Source: an uncultured Clostridia bacterium
Lineage (GTDB): Bacteria; Bacillota; Clostridia; RUG12999
Reading direction: 5' to 3'
DNA: 64,000 nucleotides
NCBI GenBank assembly: GCA_934792465.1
Contig: CAKVOK010000014.1
Span: forward strand, 4,522-68,521
In this document: piece by piece, positions 43,081 to 53,598 of the stretch
How the letters are laid out: each line of letters starts with the position of its first letter
Position numbering within the stretch: position 1 is the stretch's first letter
Program-made: the position numbers and the translations under genes
The notes under the pieces: model-generated
What the model was told of the DNA's origin: nothing
The model's input: the letters and a program-made list of their open reading frames with translations, nothing else
Databases searched by the model: none

Positions 43081-44190
43081 ATGGGTCGAGATTTAAGACG
43101 CATAATGGGAAGCGTCGACAAAGTCATATTTACAATTGTGCTGATTTTGTGCGCATTCGGCATATTAATGGTATACAGTGCCACAAAAAGCCTAAACGGC
43201 GGCATAAAATATCCGATCGTGCAGTTTGCCGCATTTCTGATAGGCTTTGTATGTATGCTTTTCATGATTTCATTCGACTACGAATGTTTCGGAAACAAGA
43301 CAAGAATACTTTATACCTTAAATATAGCGCTTCTCGCCGTTGTTCTGTTCATAGGAACGGGCGAGGAAGTCGGCACAAAAGGCTGGATACGCTTCGGCGG
43401 CATAGGAATACAGCCGTCCGAGCTTGTCAAGATAGGCTTTGTGCTTACTTTCGCCAAGCATCTCGAGCGCGAAGAGGAAAACATAAACAGGCTTATGCCG
43501 TTCGCCGGAATGTTTGTCCATGCCGCAATCATAATAGGCATGGTGCTTTTGCAGCCGGACTACGGCACGGCAATGGTATATATGTTCATGTTCATATGCA
43601 TGGTATTTGCGGCAGGACTTCATCTGCGCTGGTTCGCCGCCGCAGGGGCGGGATTTGCCGCATTTGCGCCGATTGCATGGTTCTTCATACTTCGGAAATA
43701 TCAGAAAGAGCGATTCATAACCTTTTTGCATCCGGAGCTTGACCCGAGCGGTTCGGGATACCAGGTTATACAATCGAAAGTCGCCATAGGTTCGGGAGAA
43801 CTGACGGGGCGGTCGCTTTTCAACGGCTCGCAGACACAGCTCGGAATCCTGCCGGCGAAGCATACGGACTTTATATTCGGCGTTATCGGTGAAGAACTTG
43901 GGTTCATAGGTGCATTGTTCGTTGTAACGCTGCTTATCGCACTCGTTATAAAATGCTTCATGACGGCTTCTTCCTCACGCACGGCATACGGGAAATATAT
44001 ATGCATAGGAATAGGCGCAATGTTTTTGTTTCAGATATTTGAAAACATAGGAATGTGCGTAGGTCTTATGCCCGTTACGGGTATACCTCTGCCGTTCATA
44101 AGCTACGGCGGCTCGTCCATGCTGACGAATCTGATTGCCGTCGGAATTGTCATGAGCGTGAGCGCACGCAAAAAGACTATTAATTTTTAA
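43081..44190 (+). CDS. rodA: SEDS peptidoglycan polymerase, RodA type
   Basis: A 369-residue membrane protein with about ten TM helices that polymerises lipid II for side-wall growth with a class B PBP. Conserved blocks are LLQPDYGTAMVYMFMF (catalytic Asp), RFITFLHPELDPSGSGYQV, GILPAKHTDFIFGVIGEELG and GIPLPFISYGGSSMLTNL. It resembles RodA more than FtsW or SpoVE, since no division cluster is near. AAGGAG precedes the ATG. murI follows immediately. Confidence 0.92.
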   Translation: MGRDLRRIMGSVDKVIFTIVLILCAFGILMVYSATKSLNGGIKYPIVQFAAFLIGFVCMLFMISFDYECFGNKTRILYTLNIALLAVVLFIGTGEEVGTKGWIRFGGIGIQPSELVKIGFVLTFAKHLEREEENINRLMPFAGMFVHAAIIIGMVLLQPDYGTAMVYMFMFICMVFAAGLHLRWFAAAGAGFAAFAPIAWFFILRKYQKERFITFLHPELDPSGSGYQVIQSKVAIGSGELTGRSLFNGSQTQLGILPAKHTDFIFGVIGEELGFIGALFVVTLLIALVIKCFMTASSSRTAYGKYICIGIGAMFLFQIFENIGMCVGLMPVTGIPLPFISYGGSSMLTNLIAVGIVMSVSARKKTINF

Positions 44191-44205
44191 ATGGAGTTGA
44201 AATTA

Positions 44206-45015
44206 TTGAATAAAAAAGCTATAGGCGTGTTTGATTCAGGGCTCGGCGGTCTTACCTGCGTTAAAGAAATAATGGAAATTCTGCCCTGCGAGGATGTAAT
44301 ATATTTCGGCGATACCGGCAGAGTTCCTTACGGAACGAGGTCTGAACAAACCATTATAAAATACGTTGAGGGGGATATAAATTTCCTCTCTTCTTTCGAT
44401 GTCAAGGCAATCGTTATCGCCTGCGGAACGGCAAGCTCGATTGCGCTTTCGTATGCCTGCGAAAAATATGATTTCCCCATAATGGGCGTTGTCGACCCGG
44501 CTTCAAAAATGGCTGCGGAAGCGACGAAAAACGGACGTATCGGCGTAATAGGCACGCCGACAACGATAAAATCCGATAAATACAGACAGGCACTTTTGAA
44601 AATAAACGGCGGACTTTTCGTTGAATCCGTTCCGTGCCGGCTGTTTGTTCCTCTTGTTGAGGGCGGTTACATAAATCACGAAGCAACAAGGATTATCGCC
44701 GCCGAATATCTTGCGCCGCTGAAAAAAGACGGCATAGATACGCTTATTCTCGGCTGCACGCATTACCCGCTTTTGAAAGACGTTATAAACGAATTTTTCG
44801 AAGGGAAAGTAACTCTCATAGATTCGGGGTTTGCCGCCGGCGTATATCTTGACAAATTCTTAAAAGACAACAATATGCAAAACGACCGAAACCACAAAGG
44901 AGAATACAAATTCTATGTCAGCGACAGCGTGCAGGGGTTTGAAAAGCTCGGCGGAATGTTCCTGAACAAGGAAATCGCCGGTGCGACCGAAAAAATCGAT
45001 ATAGAAAAATATTAA
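44206..45015 (+). CDS. murI: Glutamate racemase
   Basis: A 269-residue cofactor-independent racemase making D-Glu for peptidoglycan. It has IGVFDSGLGGLTCVKEI, the two catalytic Cys in IACGTASSIAL and LGCTHYPLLKD, and VIGTPTTIKSDKY. The TTG at 44206 has GGAG 9 nt upstream; the in-frame ATG at 44191 abuts the rodA stop but lacks a ribosome site. Linked to rodA, both serving wall synthesis. Confidence 0.94.
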   Translation: MNKKAIGVFDSGLGGLTCVKEIMEILPCEDVIYFGDTGRVPYGTRSEQTIIKYVEGDINFLSSFDVKAIVIACGTASSIALSYACEKYDFPIMGVVDPASKMAAEATKNGRIGVIGTPTTIKSDKYRQALLKINGGLFVESVPCRLFVPLVEGGYINHEATRIIAAEYLAPLKKDGIDTLILGCTHYPLLKDVINEFFEGKVTLIDSGFAAGVYLDKFLKDNNMQNDRNHKGEYKFYVSDSVQGFEKLGGMFLNKEIAGATEKIDIEKY

Positions 45016-45044
45016 AATATACGGTACAATTCAGAGGTGCAAAT

Positions 45045-45443
45045 ATGAAAAAAGACGTGACCGTCTTTTATGAAAGCGTCCGCATATCGGGAGGCGAAGA
45101 AGAACGATTTTCCGAAACAACTGACGGTGTTCTGAACGAAAAAGACGGCGAAATATACATTACCTACAAGGATTCTCTCGGCACGGCGGTTCTGAAAATC
45201 AAAGGCAGGGAAATATCCGCAATACGATTCGGAGAAAACGCCAACACATTCAAATTCAAAAGCGGCAGACTCTATGCCTGCCCGTACAAAACCCCTTACG
45301 GAGTTTTTGAAACAATAATAAAAACGCACACCGCCGTCTGCGAAGAAACCGAGCTCGGCGGAGTGGCAAGCCTCGCTTATACCCTCGATTTTGCCGGGGA
45401 AAAAAGCGAGCATACATTTAAGTTAATATATAAAATTAAATAA
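45045..45443 (+). CDS. DUF1934 protein (YwiB-like)
   Basis: A 132-residue predicted lipocalin-like beta-barrel with conserved GEIYITYKDSLGTAVLKI, FKSGRLYACPYKTPYGVFE and an alternating C-terminal strand. Function is unknown. The gene lies directly before argS as ywiB does in Bacillus. AGAGGTG precedes the ATG. Confidence 0.88.
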   Translation: MKKDVTVFYESVRISGGEEERFSETTDGVLNEKDGEIYITYKDSLGTAVLKIKGREISAIRFGENANTFKFKSGRLYACPYKTPYGVFETIIKTHTAVCEETELGGVASLAYTLDFAGEKSEHTFKLIYKIK

Positions 45444-45514
45444 ATCTGCGTTGCCTGCCTGCGGCAATGCGCACTTTTTCAGATTGCGGGCGGAAAGGCT
45501 TTGAAAAAATCACA

Positions 45515-47191
45515 ATGGATAACATAATCAACGAAATCAAAACACAAATCAGAAACGTAACGGGCGAAGCCGTGAAAAAAGCGTTCGGCGAAACCTGCGA
45601 AGATATTCTCGTGGAAAAACCGCACGATAAAAATCACGGCGATTTTGCCACAAATGCGGCAATGCAGCTCACACGCACGCTGAAGCAGCCGCCGAGGGCG
45701 ATTGCCGAAAAAATTGCGGAAAACATGGATTTTGAAAATACGTTCATAAGTTCCGCCGAAATCGCCGGCCCCGGATTTATAAATTTCCGTCTGGACGATT
45801 CGTGGCGCAGTGCGGCAATATCACTCATTGAAGAAAAAGGCGCAGACTACGGCAAACAAGACGTAGGAAACGGTAAAAAAGTCATGGTGGAATTTGTCAG
45901 CGCAAATCCGACAGGCCCTATGCACATGGGCAACGCCAGGGGCGGCGCACTCGGCGACAGCCTTGCTGCCGTGCTGGCACGCTGCGGATATGACGTAACA
46001 CGCGAATTCTATCTGAACGATGCCGGTGCGCAGATAGAGAAGCTCGGCAAATCTCTCGAAGCAAGGTTCATTCAGCTTGTATGCGGAGAGGACGCCGCAG
46101 AATTTCCGGAGGACGGCTACCACGGCGGCGACATAAAAGTTCATATGCAGGAATATACAGACGAATTCGGCACGGACGCAATAAACACTCCGAGCGAGGA
46201 AAGAAGAAAAATTTTCGCACAGTATGCGCTCGAAAAAAATGTTAAAAAACTCCGTCATGATTTAACGGAATACCGCATAGATTATGACGTATGGTTCAGA
46301 GAAACCTCGCTTTACAAAGACGGCGAAGTCGACGAAACGATTGAGCTGCTCAAAAACAGCGGCTACACATATGAGCAGGACGGCGCACTCTGGCTGAAAA
46401 CCTCGGAGCTCGGCTGCGAAAAGGACGACGTTCTTGTCCGTGCGAACGGCATACCGACATATTTCGCCGTTGACGTGGCATATCACAGAAACAAATTCCT
46501 TGTAAGAGGATTCGACAAGGTAATAAATATATGGGGCGCAGACCACCACGGTCACGTTGCCAGAATGAAAGCCGCAATGCAGGCTCTCGGCATAAATCCG
46601 GACAGGCTCGAAGTCATACTCATGCAGCTCGTTCGCCTGATGAAAGACGGTGCTGCGGTGAAGATGTCCAAGCGTACAGGCGAAATGATTTGTCTTGCCG
46701 ACCTTCTTGAGGACATAGGCGTTGACGCAACAAGATTCTTCTTCAATCTGCGTCAGGCGGACAGCCATTTCGATTTCGACCTCGACCTTGCCGCAAACCA
46801 ATCCAATGACAATCCGGTTTATTACGTGCAGTATGCGCACGCACGCATATGCAGCGTTCTCGCAAGACTGGCAGAGGAAAACATAGCTCCCCGCCTGTGT
46901 TCCGACACAGACCTTTCGCTTCTGAATACGGAAGAGGAAAAAACGCTGATAACACTGCTCGCCTCATATCCCGAGGAAATACTCTCGGCTTCGAGAACCC
47001 TCGACCCGACGAGAATCACACGCTTCCTCACCGACCTCGCTTCTGCGTTCCACGCTTTTTACAATGCGTGCCGCATAAAGGGCGAGGAGGAACAGCTTAT
47101 GTATGCAAGACTCAAGCTTGCGGAATGTACAAAACAGGTTATCGCACTGGGACTTGAGCTTCTCGGCGTGACATATCCCGAAAAAATGTAA
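45515..47191 (+). CDS. argS: Arginine--tRNA ligase
   Basis: A 558-residue class I synthetase. The N-terminal additional domain is followed by VEFVSANPTGPMHMGNARG (HIGH-equivalent HMGN), INIWGADHHGHVARMKAA and VKMSKRTGE (KMSKS-equivalent). The anticodon domain ends in LLGVTYPEKM. The start at 45515 begins the family sequence; its GGAAAGG lies about 17 nt upstream, so initiation may be weak. The frame can be extended to 45467. Confidence 0.96.
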   Translation: MDNIINEIKTQIRNVTGEAVKKAFGETCEDILVEKPHDKNHGDFATNAAMQLTRTLKQPPRAIAEKIAENMDFENTFISSAEIAGPGFINFRLDDSWRSAAISLIEEKGADYGKQDVGNGKKVMVEFVSANPTGPMHMGNARGGALGDSLAAVLARCGYDVTREFYLNDAGAQIEKLGKSLEARFIQLVCGEDAAEFPEDGYHGGDIKVHMQEYTDEFGTDAINTPSEERRKIFAQYALEKNVKKLRHDLTEYRIDYDVWFRETSLYKDGEVDETIELLKNSGYTYEQDGALWLKTSELGCEKDDVLVRANGIPTYFAVDVAYHRNKFLVRGFDKVINIWGADHHGHVARMKAAMQALGINPDRLEVILMQLVRLMKDGAAVKMSKRTGEMICLADLLEDIGVDATRFFFNLRQADSHFDFDLDLAANQSNDNPVYYVQYAHARICSVLARLAEENIAPRLCSDTDLSLLNTEEEKTLITLLASYPEEILSASRTLDPTRITRFLTDLASAFHAFYNACRIKGEEEQLMYARLKLAECTKQVIALGLELLGVTYPEKM

Positions 47192-47212
47192 ACAAAACAA
47201 AGAGGTAGAACA

Positions 47213-48460
47213 ATGAAAAAAATATTTGCAGCTTTTATATGTACATTTTTCATATTGAGCGTATGCCAAGCGGAAGAAATCTCATTTGAGCCGTGCGGCG
47301 ACACAGAGCAAATAATTTCAAACGTATATTTTGACGATTTGTATAAAATTCCGCATATAAGCTTTGCACAGGACTGCGTAGCACTGGGGCTTATGTTCGG
47401 CGACGGGCAGAATTTCAATGCGGAATCGGGCATGACGAACGAAAACGCACTGCGTATTCTCTACCGCACGGCAGGCAGAGAGGACGAGGGATATGCCGCC
47501 GCATACAACACGGAACTACGGGCAGCCGCCGGTCTGGGCGATTTCGACTGGCTTTCCTCCGGCGACGGATTTTATCTGCTTGCACGCCGTGACGGACTGA
47601 TTACGGACGCAGAATTTGTTTCCGCATATACAGACCCTGCCTCAACTCTCGCACGTGCGACGCCGGCAACCGTAAACAATTTTGTGAAATGGTTCTGCCT
47701 TTTGCACGGAATTAAAACTTCCGGTTCTCTAAGCGGCAATTTTTCAATTGATTCGGCATACAGGGCATATTATTCCGCACTGAAAAACTACTACATTCTT
47801 TCCGACGAGGATATACGCACGGTATCGGCATATTACACTCTGACAAACGACATCGCCGCATATATACTGAAAAAAGCCGAAAGCCGCATAATAGGCAAAA
47901 TCGGAATACAGAGAATAACGGGGCGTATCACAAAGGTATACGAGCATACCGAAGCGGATTCGATTCGCAGAGAAATAACAGTTCTGTCGAACAACGCATA
48001 TTATACGCTGAAAAGCAATTCATCAAAAAACGGTGCGTTTTTCAACGTTCGCAGCGACTATCCGGTGCTTTCAAAGAGCGGCACGGATTTGTCCGGCAGT
48101 CTGCGTGAAAACGACCGCATAACCGTATACATAAAAGACGGGAAGATACTTTTCGTGCGCAACGAAACGGTGAACAAAAATGCCGAGTATCTCGGCGCAC
48201 CGCTGATTTTCAGCGGAAAATTCTACGTTTACGATTACACCAAAAACGAGCTTGTTCTCGGCGGCGTGAAGAAATCCGACAAGGATATTGACGGATATAT
48301 GAAATGCTATCTCAATTTAGATACAAAATTTTATTATAACGGAAATATCATAGATAAATACACACTCAACACAGAATTTGCGGACAGAGAATGCACGGTG
48401 TTTATGCTTCCGTCGGTTCACGGCGGCATGGAGCGAGTGTATTCCATAGTCTTTGAATAA
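47213..48460 (+). CDS. Exported protein with SLH-like N-terminal region, function unknown
   Basis: 415 residues. A signal peptide (MKKIFAAFICTFFILSVCQA) precedes a region resembling degenerate SLH modules (SFAQDCVALGLMFGDGQNFN...MTNENALRILYR). The C-terminal half (from about residue 230) is beta-rich, with no family recognised. It probably faces the cell surface. AGAGG precedes the ATG; it is 21 bp behind argS. Confidence 0.65.
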   Translation: MKKIFAAFICTFFILSVCQAEEISFEPCGDTEQIISNVYFDDLYKIPHISFAQDCVALGLMFGDGQNFNAESGMTNENALRILYRTAGREDEGYAAAYNTELRAAAGLGDFDWLSSGDGFYLLARRDGLITDAEFVSAYTDPASTLARATPATVNNFVKWFCLLHGIKTSGSLSGNFSIDSAYRAYYSALKNYYILSDEDIRTVSAYYTLTNDIAAYILKKAESRIIGKIGIQRITGRITKVYEHTEADSIRREITVLSNNAYYTLKSNSSKNGAFFNVRSDYPVLSKSGTDLSGSLRENDRITVYIKDGKILFVRNETVNKNAEYLGAPLIFSGKFYVYDYTKNELVLGGVKKSDKDIDGYMKCYLNLDTKFYYNGNIIDKYTLNTEFADRECTVFMLPSVHGGMERVYSIVFE

Positions 48461-48532
48461 AAAAGGGTTCCGTGCGTCTGCGGCGGAAACGTTTCTCTTA
48501 ATTTTCGCAGACGGAAAGGCTGAAACAACATC

Positions 48533-49951
48533 ATGAAGAAAAAAATCTGTCTTTTGCTCACTTTAATACTTGTATTTTCGTTCCCTGCCCACGCACGAGA
48601 GGACGATGAGTTCGGAACAAAATACTTTGAAGCCGTAAAAGAATTTATTTTAGACACATACAAATTTGAAATATCCGAAAGCGATTTGTACAGCGGTGCG
48701 CTGAACGCCATATTAAAGGAAAATCCCGAATATCTGGAAAAAGCGCTTGCCGGCATGACCGGTCGGCTGGACAAGTTCTCGCAGTACCTTACAAAGGACG
48801 AATACAGCTCCTGGATAACGGATTTGTCCGGAAAATTCGTCGGAATCGGCGTATCCATCGAGGACAGGAACGGCAAAGTAACCGTTATAAATCCGTTTGC
48901 GGACTCCCCGGCGGAAAAAGCCGGTATGCTTTCCGGTGACGTTATCGCAAGCGTTGACGGTGAAAACGTTCTCGGGAAAACGATTGCGGAGATACAAACA
49001 CTGATAGCCGGCGAAGCCGGAACGCCCGTAACAGTAGGTGTACTCAGAACAGGCAACGAAAACATAATCGAGTTCAAAATGCTCCGTGCGGCGGTAACGC
49101 AGTCTACGGTTGCTTCCTCGCTGCTCGAGGACAACATAGGCTATTTAAGCATTGCGCAGTTCGCCGAAACAACTTCGGATGATGTGAAAAAGGCGCTCGA
49201 TGCCTTTGAAAAAGACAACGTGAAAAAGATTATTATAGACGTACGCAACAATCCCGGCGGCGAACAAAATTCCGTTGTGGAAACTCTCGGATATTTTGCG
49301 CCGAAAGGTCCTGTTATGAATATCGAATACAAGGATTCTTCGATGAACGAAACGTTTTATTCAGACGGGAAATATTTCGGGAAATTCGATATTGTGATTC
49401 TTGCGAACGAAAACAGCGCCAGTGCGGCGGAGGTATTCACGGGAACGATGAAAGACACGAAATCCGCAACAATAATAGGCACTACGACATACGGCAAAGG
49501 TACTGTGCAGACGATTCAGGGACTGCTGACCGGCGGTGCGGTAAAGCTTACCATAGCTACGTATACAACGGCGGCAGGCACGCAGGTTAATAAAATAGGT
49601 ATCGAACCGGATATTGAAGTAAAAAACAAAATATATCCGCTTTACGAAAACCCCGACGTTGACGAAATGCAGTTTGCCGTGACAATTGACGAAAACAGCG
49701 GCGAAGAATATATAAAACCGTTTGAATACAGGCTCTCGCTGCTCGGAATATATTGCGGAAACGCATACGACGGCAAAATCGACAGCGACACAACGGCTGC
49801 GGTAAAGCTTTTCCAGGAAAAATTCGGACTTCCGCCGACAGGCGAAATCACAATCGATACGCAGGTTGCGCTGAACAATGCGACCCGTGAAATAAAAACC
49901 GTTTACGATAAACAGTTCGATACAGCCGTGGAATTTTTGAATAAAAAATAA
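48533..49951 (+). CDS. C-terminal processing peptidase (S41) with PG-binding domain
   Basis: 472 residues. It has a signal peptide, a PDZ domain (about residues 95-175, GVSIEDRNGKVTVINPFADS), and the S41 catalytic core with Ser in NENSASAAEVF and Lys in TTYGKGTVQ. A C-terminal peptidoglycan-binding domain (LGIYCGNAYDGKIDSDTTAAVKLF) resembles CtpA/CtpB of spore formers. It acts outside the membrane. CtpB in Bacillus works with SpoIVB; a link here is possible but not shown. Confidence 0.93.
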   Translation: MKKKICLLLTLILVFSFPAHAREDDEFGTKYFEAVKEFILDTYKFEISESDLYSGALNAILKENPEYLEKALAGMTGRLDKFSQYLTKDEYSSWITDLSGKFVGIGVSIEDRNGKVTVINPFADSPAEKAGMLSGDVIASVDGENVLGKTIAEIQTLIAGEAGTPVTVGVLRTGNENIIEFKMLRAAVTQSTVASSLLEDNIGYLSIAQFAETTSDDVKKALDAFEKDNVKKIIIDVRNNPGGEQNSVVETLGYFAPKGPVMNIEYKDSSMNETFYSDGKYFGKFDIVILANENSASAAEVFTGTMKDTKSATIIGTTTYGKGTVQTIQGLLTGGAVKLTIATYTTAAGTQVNKIGIEPDIEVKNKIYPLYENPDVDEMQFAVTIDENSGEEYIKPFEYRLSLLGIYCGNAYDGKIDSDTTAAVKLFQEKFGLPPTGEITIDTQVALNNATREIKTVYDKQFDTAVEFLNKK

Positions 49952-49977
49952 TTCAGCTGTTTCATGAGAGACAAAAT

Positions 49978-50022
49978 AAAAAGGGTGTTGCAAAACCAAT
50001 CTGTTCTGCAACACCCTTTTTT
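49978..50022. terminator. Bidirectional terminator between the S41 peptidase and the beta-helix protein
   Basis: A perfect 15 bp stem AAAAAGGGTGTTGCA / TGCAACACCCTTTTT with U-runs on both strands, serving the convergent genes. The stem resembles family D. Confidence 0.9.
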
Positions 50023-50030
50023 CATTATTC

Positions 50031-53000
50031 CTAATTCATTTTTGTGCTTGCGCCATTGCAAAGAGGTTTCCAAGTGCCGTCCCACAGGAACGCCGAAAGC
50101 GTATCCGCTCCCTCAATATCAAGTCCGGTATCCGGAATATTCAGCATACTATATGCCTTTGCTTCTCTCATTACCGCACCTGTCAATTTTCCGTCTTTAT
50201 ATGCGCATATATATAAATAACTCGCCCTGTCGCTAAGCATATACAGCTTATTCGGCGTTATGCTGACAGCATTTTCTCCGTCTTTCAGCCATTTTGCCGT
50301 CAGAGTGAAATTCTGCGTCACAGGTTTCGTGAAGTTGTAGCCGTTGCCGTCTGCGAACCAGCCGCCGAATATATATCCACCGTCCCCATGTATTGGGTAT
50401 TCGTTAATATCAAAAGTACCGCCTTTCGGCACCGTTATTTCCTCCGTCCTGCCGCCGTAGCCATAGTCAACGGTTACGGTAAATCCCTCCGCCAGATATA
50501 CCTCCGTATCATAAAACGCACGCAGTGCCGTATTGTCCGCAAAGAAATAGCTACTGTAATCTTCCGTAATCCCGTCCGTAATATTTCCCGTACCCGTGCC
50601 GCCGTCAATCGTCACATATATTCTCGATTCAAAAAATCCGCTGTCAAGCTCGGAAACAGGATTTGTAACCGTAAGCTTTGTGCCGCCGTTCAGGCAAAGA
50701 TTGCTCGGTGTTTCGTCGCCGTCCTCGGTTTTGCGGATTGTATTGCCGTAAATCTGAACGCCGCCGTCTACAGACATCAGATTTGTTGCGCAGCTGATAC
50801 CGCCGCCGCTTTGCGTTGCCGTATTTCCGAGAATACTTACTCTGTTCAGGCTGACCGCTGCTCCGGCGTCGGTGTAAATACCTCCGCCGTTTGCGGCTGT
50901 GTTATGCATGATTCTGCCGCCCAAAATATTCAGAACCGAATTGCTGACGTTGATACCGCCGCCCAGGCAAGCGTTTCTTTCTCCGTTGCCGCTTATTTCC
51001 GTTTCGTTCAGATTGAGTGTTGATGAATTAACCGTGTGTATTCCCGCTCCTGCGTTTGCCGCCTTGTTTCCGCATACGCTTCCGCCGGTTATGTTAATCT
51101 GCGAAGCCGAAGAATAGATACCGCCGCCGTTCGGTGCGGTGTTGCCGGAAATCTCGGTATTTGAAATCTCTGCTGTTTTGTCGCCGCCGTGATTTAAGAA
51201 CACGATACCGCCGCCGCCGCGGAAACTGTTATAATCTTCACCCTTGGCTGTGTTGCACGTTATTCTTGAATTTTTAATACTTACGTCATAATTCGACTGT
51301 TTAACTACAATTCCTCCGCCGTCCCATGTTGCGGTGTTATTTTCAATCGTCGCATTGTCCATGGTTATTCCTCCGCCGTTCGGATTTATATACACAGCAC
51401 CGCCGTTTTTTGCGGAGTTATCCGAAATACTGCTGTCGTATACCTCCAGCGTTGAATTGTAAAGATATACACCGCCACCTCCGTCGCCGACAAGAGCCTC
51501 GTTCTTTCTTAAGCTTGTGTCATTTTTCAGAACAATTGTAGATTTTTTGCCGGAGTTCGAACGTCCGTATATCGCCCCTCCCATACGTGAGCTGCAATCT
51601 TCTATAATGCCATTGTCTATGGTAATCACCGAACCGTCTGAACGTATTCCGCCGCCGAAATTTACGCCGCTGCAGCCTCTTATTGTGCCGCCGTTTATGT
51701 TTACCGCAACATTGGAAATGGCATAAATACCGCCGCCGTCCCCTGCGGAGCAGCCGGAGATAACGGCATCGCTGCCCATAGTCAGCGTACCGTTGTTCCA
51801 CAAATATATTCCGCCGCCCTCTTTCAATCCGCTGCCCTCCCTCGTTGTGGCGCAGTCCGATATTGTGCCGTCTAATGTAATATTGATGCTTTTTTCGGCA
51901 TAAATACCGCCGCCCTGCTTCACCGCCGTACAATTCGAAATAACGGCGCCTTTCTTTATCTCAACGGTATTTCCGTCCGCAGCATATACGGCACCGCCTT
52001 TGCCCGTTGCTTTGCAGCCTGTTATCGTGCCGCCCTCCATAATGAATTTACCTTTTGCCGCTATATATACGGCACCGCCGTTGTCTGAGCTGCCGCCCGT
52101 AAGAACTCCCGTTTTGTTTGAATCCTTCAATGTGAAAACCGCATTTTTTTGTATGTTTGCGATTCTTGTATTTTCCTCCGTCATTTCCAGCGTATATCCG
52201 TTCAAATCGAGAGTTATGTTCGATGAAACTTCAATCGCCGCTGCGATACTTGCATCGTTTAAAAGCGTTATCGTATCGCCGCTTTTCGCCGCCGCAAATG
52301 CGTCCGCCGCATTCAAATATACTTTTCCTCCTATTGCTGCCCCGGACCTCTCACCGCAGCGCACGCAGCTGCCGTCCTCGCCCTGAATATGTCCGAGGGC
52401 AGGTGCGGTTTCCGTTGTTCTTTCCGAACCGCATTTATCGCAGCGTTCCAATGTATATTCCGGTTTGGTGCAGCTTGCTTCTTCTACAGAAACCGTTTTC
52501 CAGCTATGGCCGCACAAATCGTATATAAATTCCATTTCCGACAGCTGCATAAACTCACCGCTTACATTTGCCGTGATTTTCAGTAAATAATACTGATATG
52601 CGGTACTGTTATTATCAATATCAAAGTTGAATTTTGTGTGATTTACAGGCTGAAGCACAGAATCCTCCGCCACCTCATGAATCGTTGTCCATGTTCCCTG
52701 TTTGCTGCTTTCGTTATAATCGTTGCAGCCGGAAAGCTTCCAGCTTTTCGGATTTCGTCCCGAATATCCGGCAGTGTCATTACCTGTTGTAAAAGCATAT
52801 CCGCTTACGTAAATTTTCTTAGACGCTTTAATAACTATATAAGCGCTGCTGAAACTGCCCACACCCCATTTGGTGTTTATATTACCGTCAATAAGCTTCG
52901 CATAGCCCTCATTTGTGCTTGTTTGAGTGCCGTCAAGAGCCGTAAAACTTACATTGTAGGGGTCTTCGTATGTAAAACCGAGTTCGCCTATTTGCAGAAG

Positions 53001-53504
53001 TTCGCCGTCCTCTCCCTGAACTGCGGAAACCTGCAATTTATAGTATTGATACACCTCCGTATTTTTACAGCCGAACGTATACGGCTGCCTGTTTACGTCT
53101 TTCATAGTAGTATCGTCTGTTCTCGTGTCGATTGCCTTCCACGAGCCGCTGTTTACATTCGCTTCGTCATAATCATTGCAGCCGGAAAACACCCAGCTTT
53201 TCAGATTTCGTCCGTTATAGCTCGCATTGTCGTTTCCCGTTGTAAGCGTATAGGCGGTAACGATAACTTTCTTCGAGGCCTTAACGATAACATATGCGCC
53301 GTCGGTTCCCATGCTGACGCACCATTTGTTGCTGCTCGCTGCGGCAGACCCGTCAAACAGCTTCGCATAGCCCTCATTTGTGCTTGTTTGAGTGCCGGCA
53401 ATTGCCGTAAAAGTTACGTCCTCCGCTGATACGATGTGCGGCGGAGTTAATGCAAGGCACATAACAAATGCCAGCAAAACCGCCAGATATTTCTTTGCTT
53501 TCAT
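50031..53504 (-). CDS. Giant exported protein: two discoidin-like domains, beta-helix, InlB-type repeat
   Basis: 1157 residues. A signal peptide (MKAKKYLAVLLAFVMCLALT) is followed by two tandem F5/8-like domains (about 30-175 and 185-335), each opening TQTSTNEGYAKL and ending in YYKLQVSA-like strands. A Cys-containing segment (ALGHIQGEDGSCVRCGE) leads to a long right-handed beta-helix (about 420-960) of GGGIY/GGAVY repeats, then an InlB B-repeat (GYIFGGWFADGNGYNFTKPV). It ends AFLWDGTWKPLC, a C-terminal module found in other secreted clostridial proteins. It likely binds or cleaves polysaccharide; no catalytic residues are assigned. Confidence 0.85.
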   Translation of the reverse strand: MKAKKYLAVLLAFVMCLALTPPHIVSAEDVTFTAIAGTQTSTNEGYAKLFDGSAAASSNKWCVSMGTDGAYVIVKASKKVIVTAYTLTTGNDNASYNGRNLKSWVFSGCNDYDEANVNSGSWKAIDTRTDDTTMKDVNRQPYTFGCKNTEVYQYYKLQVSAVQGEDGELLQIGELGFTYEDPYNVSFTALDGTQTSTNEGYAKLIDGNINTKWGVGSFSSAYIVIKASKKIYVSGYAFTTGNDTAGYSGRNPKSWKLSGCNDYNESSKQGTWTTIHEVAEDSVLQPVNHTKFNFDIDNNSTAYQYYLLKITANVSGEFMQLSEMEFIYDLCGHSWKTVSVEEASCTKPEYTLERCDKCGSERTTETAPALGHIQGEDGSCVRCGERSGAAIGGKVYLNAADAFAAAKSGDTITLLNDASIAAAIEVSSNITLDLNGYTLEMTEENTRIANIQKNAVFTLKDSNKTGVLTGGSSDNGGAVYIAAKGKFIMEGGTITGCKATGKGGAVYAADGNTVEIKKGAVISNCTAVKQGGGIYAEKSINITLDGTISDCATTREGSGLKEGGGIYLWNNGTLTMGSDAVISGCSAGDGGGIYAISNVAVNINGGTIRGCSGVNFGGGIRSDGSVITIDNGIIEDCSSRMGGAIYGRSNSGKKSTIVLKNDTSLRKNEALVGDGGGGVYLYNSTLEVYDSSISDNSAKNGGAVYINPNGGGITMDNATIENNTATWDGGGIVVKQSNYDVSIKNSRITCNTAKGEDYNSFRGGGGIVFLNHGGDKTAEISNTEISGNTAPNGGGIYSSASQINITGGSVCGNKAANAGAGIHTVNSSTLNLNETEISGNGERNACLGGGINVSNSVLNILGGRIMHNTAANGGGIYTDAGAAVSLNRVSILGNTATQSGGGISCATNLMSVDGGVQIYGNTIRKTEDGDETPSNLCLNGGTKLTVTNPVSELDSGFFESRIYVTIDGGTGTGNITDGITEDYSSYFFADNTALRAFYDTEVYLAEGFTVTVDYGYGGRTEEITVPKGGTFDINEYPIHGDGGYIFGGWFADGNGYNFTKPVTQNFTLTAKWLKDGENAVSITPNKLYMLSDRASYLYICAYKDGKLTGAVMREAKAYSMLNIPDTGLDIEGADTLSAFLWDGTWKPLCNGASTKMN

Positions 53505-53598
53505 TTAAAAAATCCTCCCCTTCAAGCGTTTACACATTTCGGTTTTTACAAATTGTTCCCCCTTGCAGCCGTTCGGCCGCCCTGTCCGAATATGCGTA

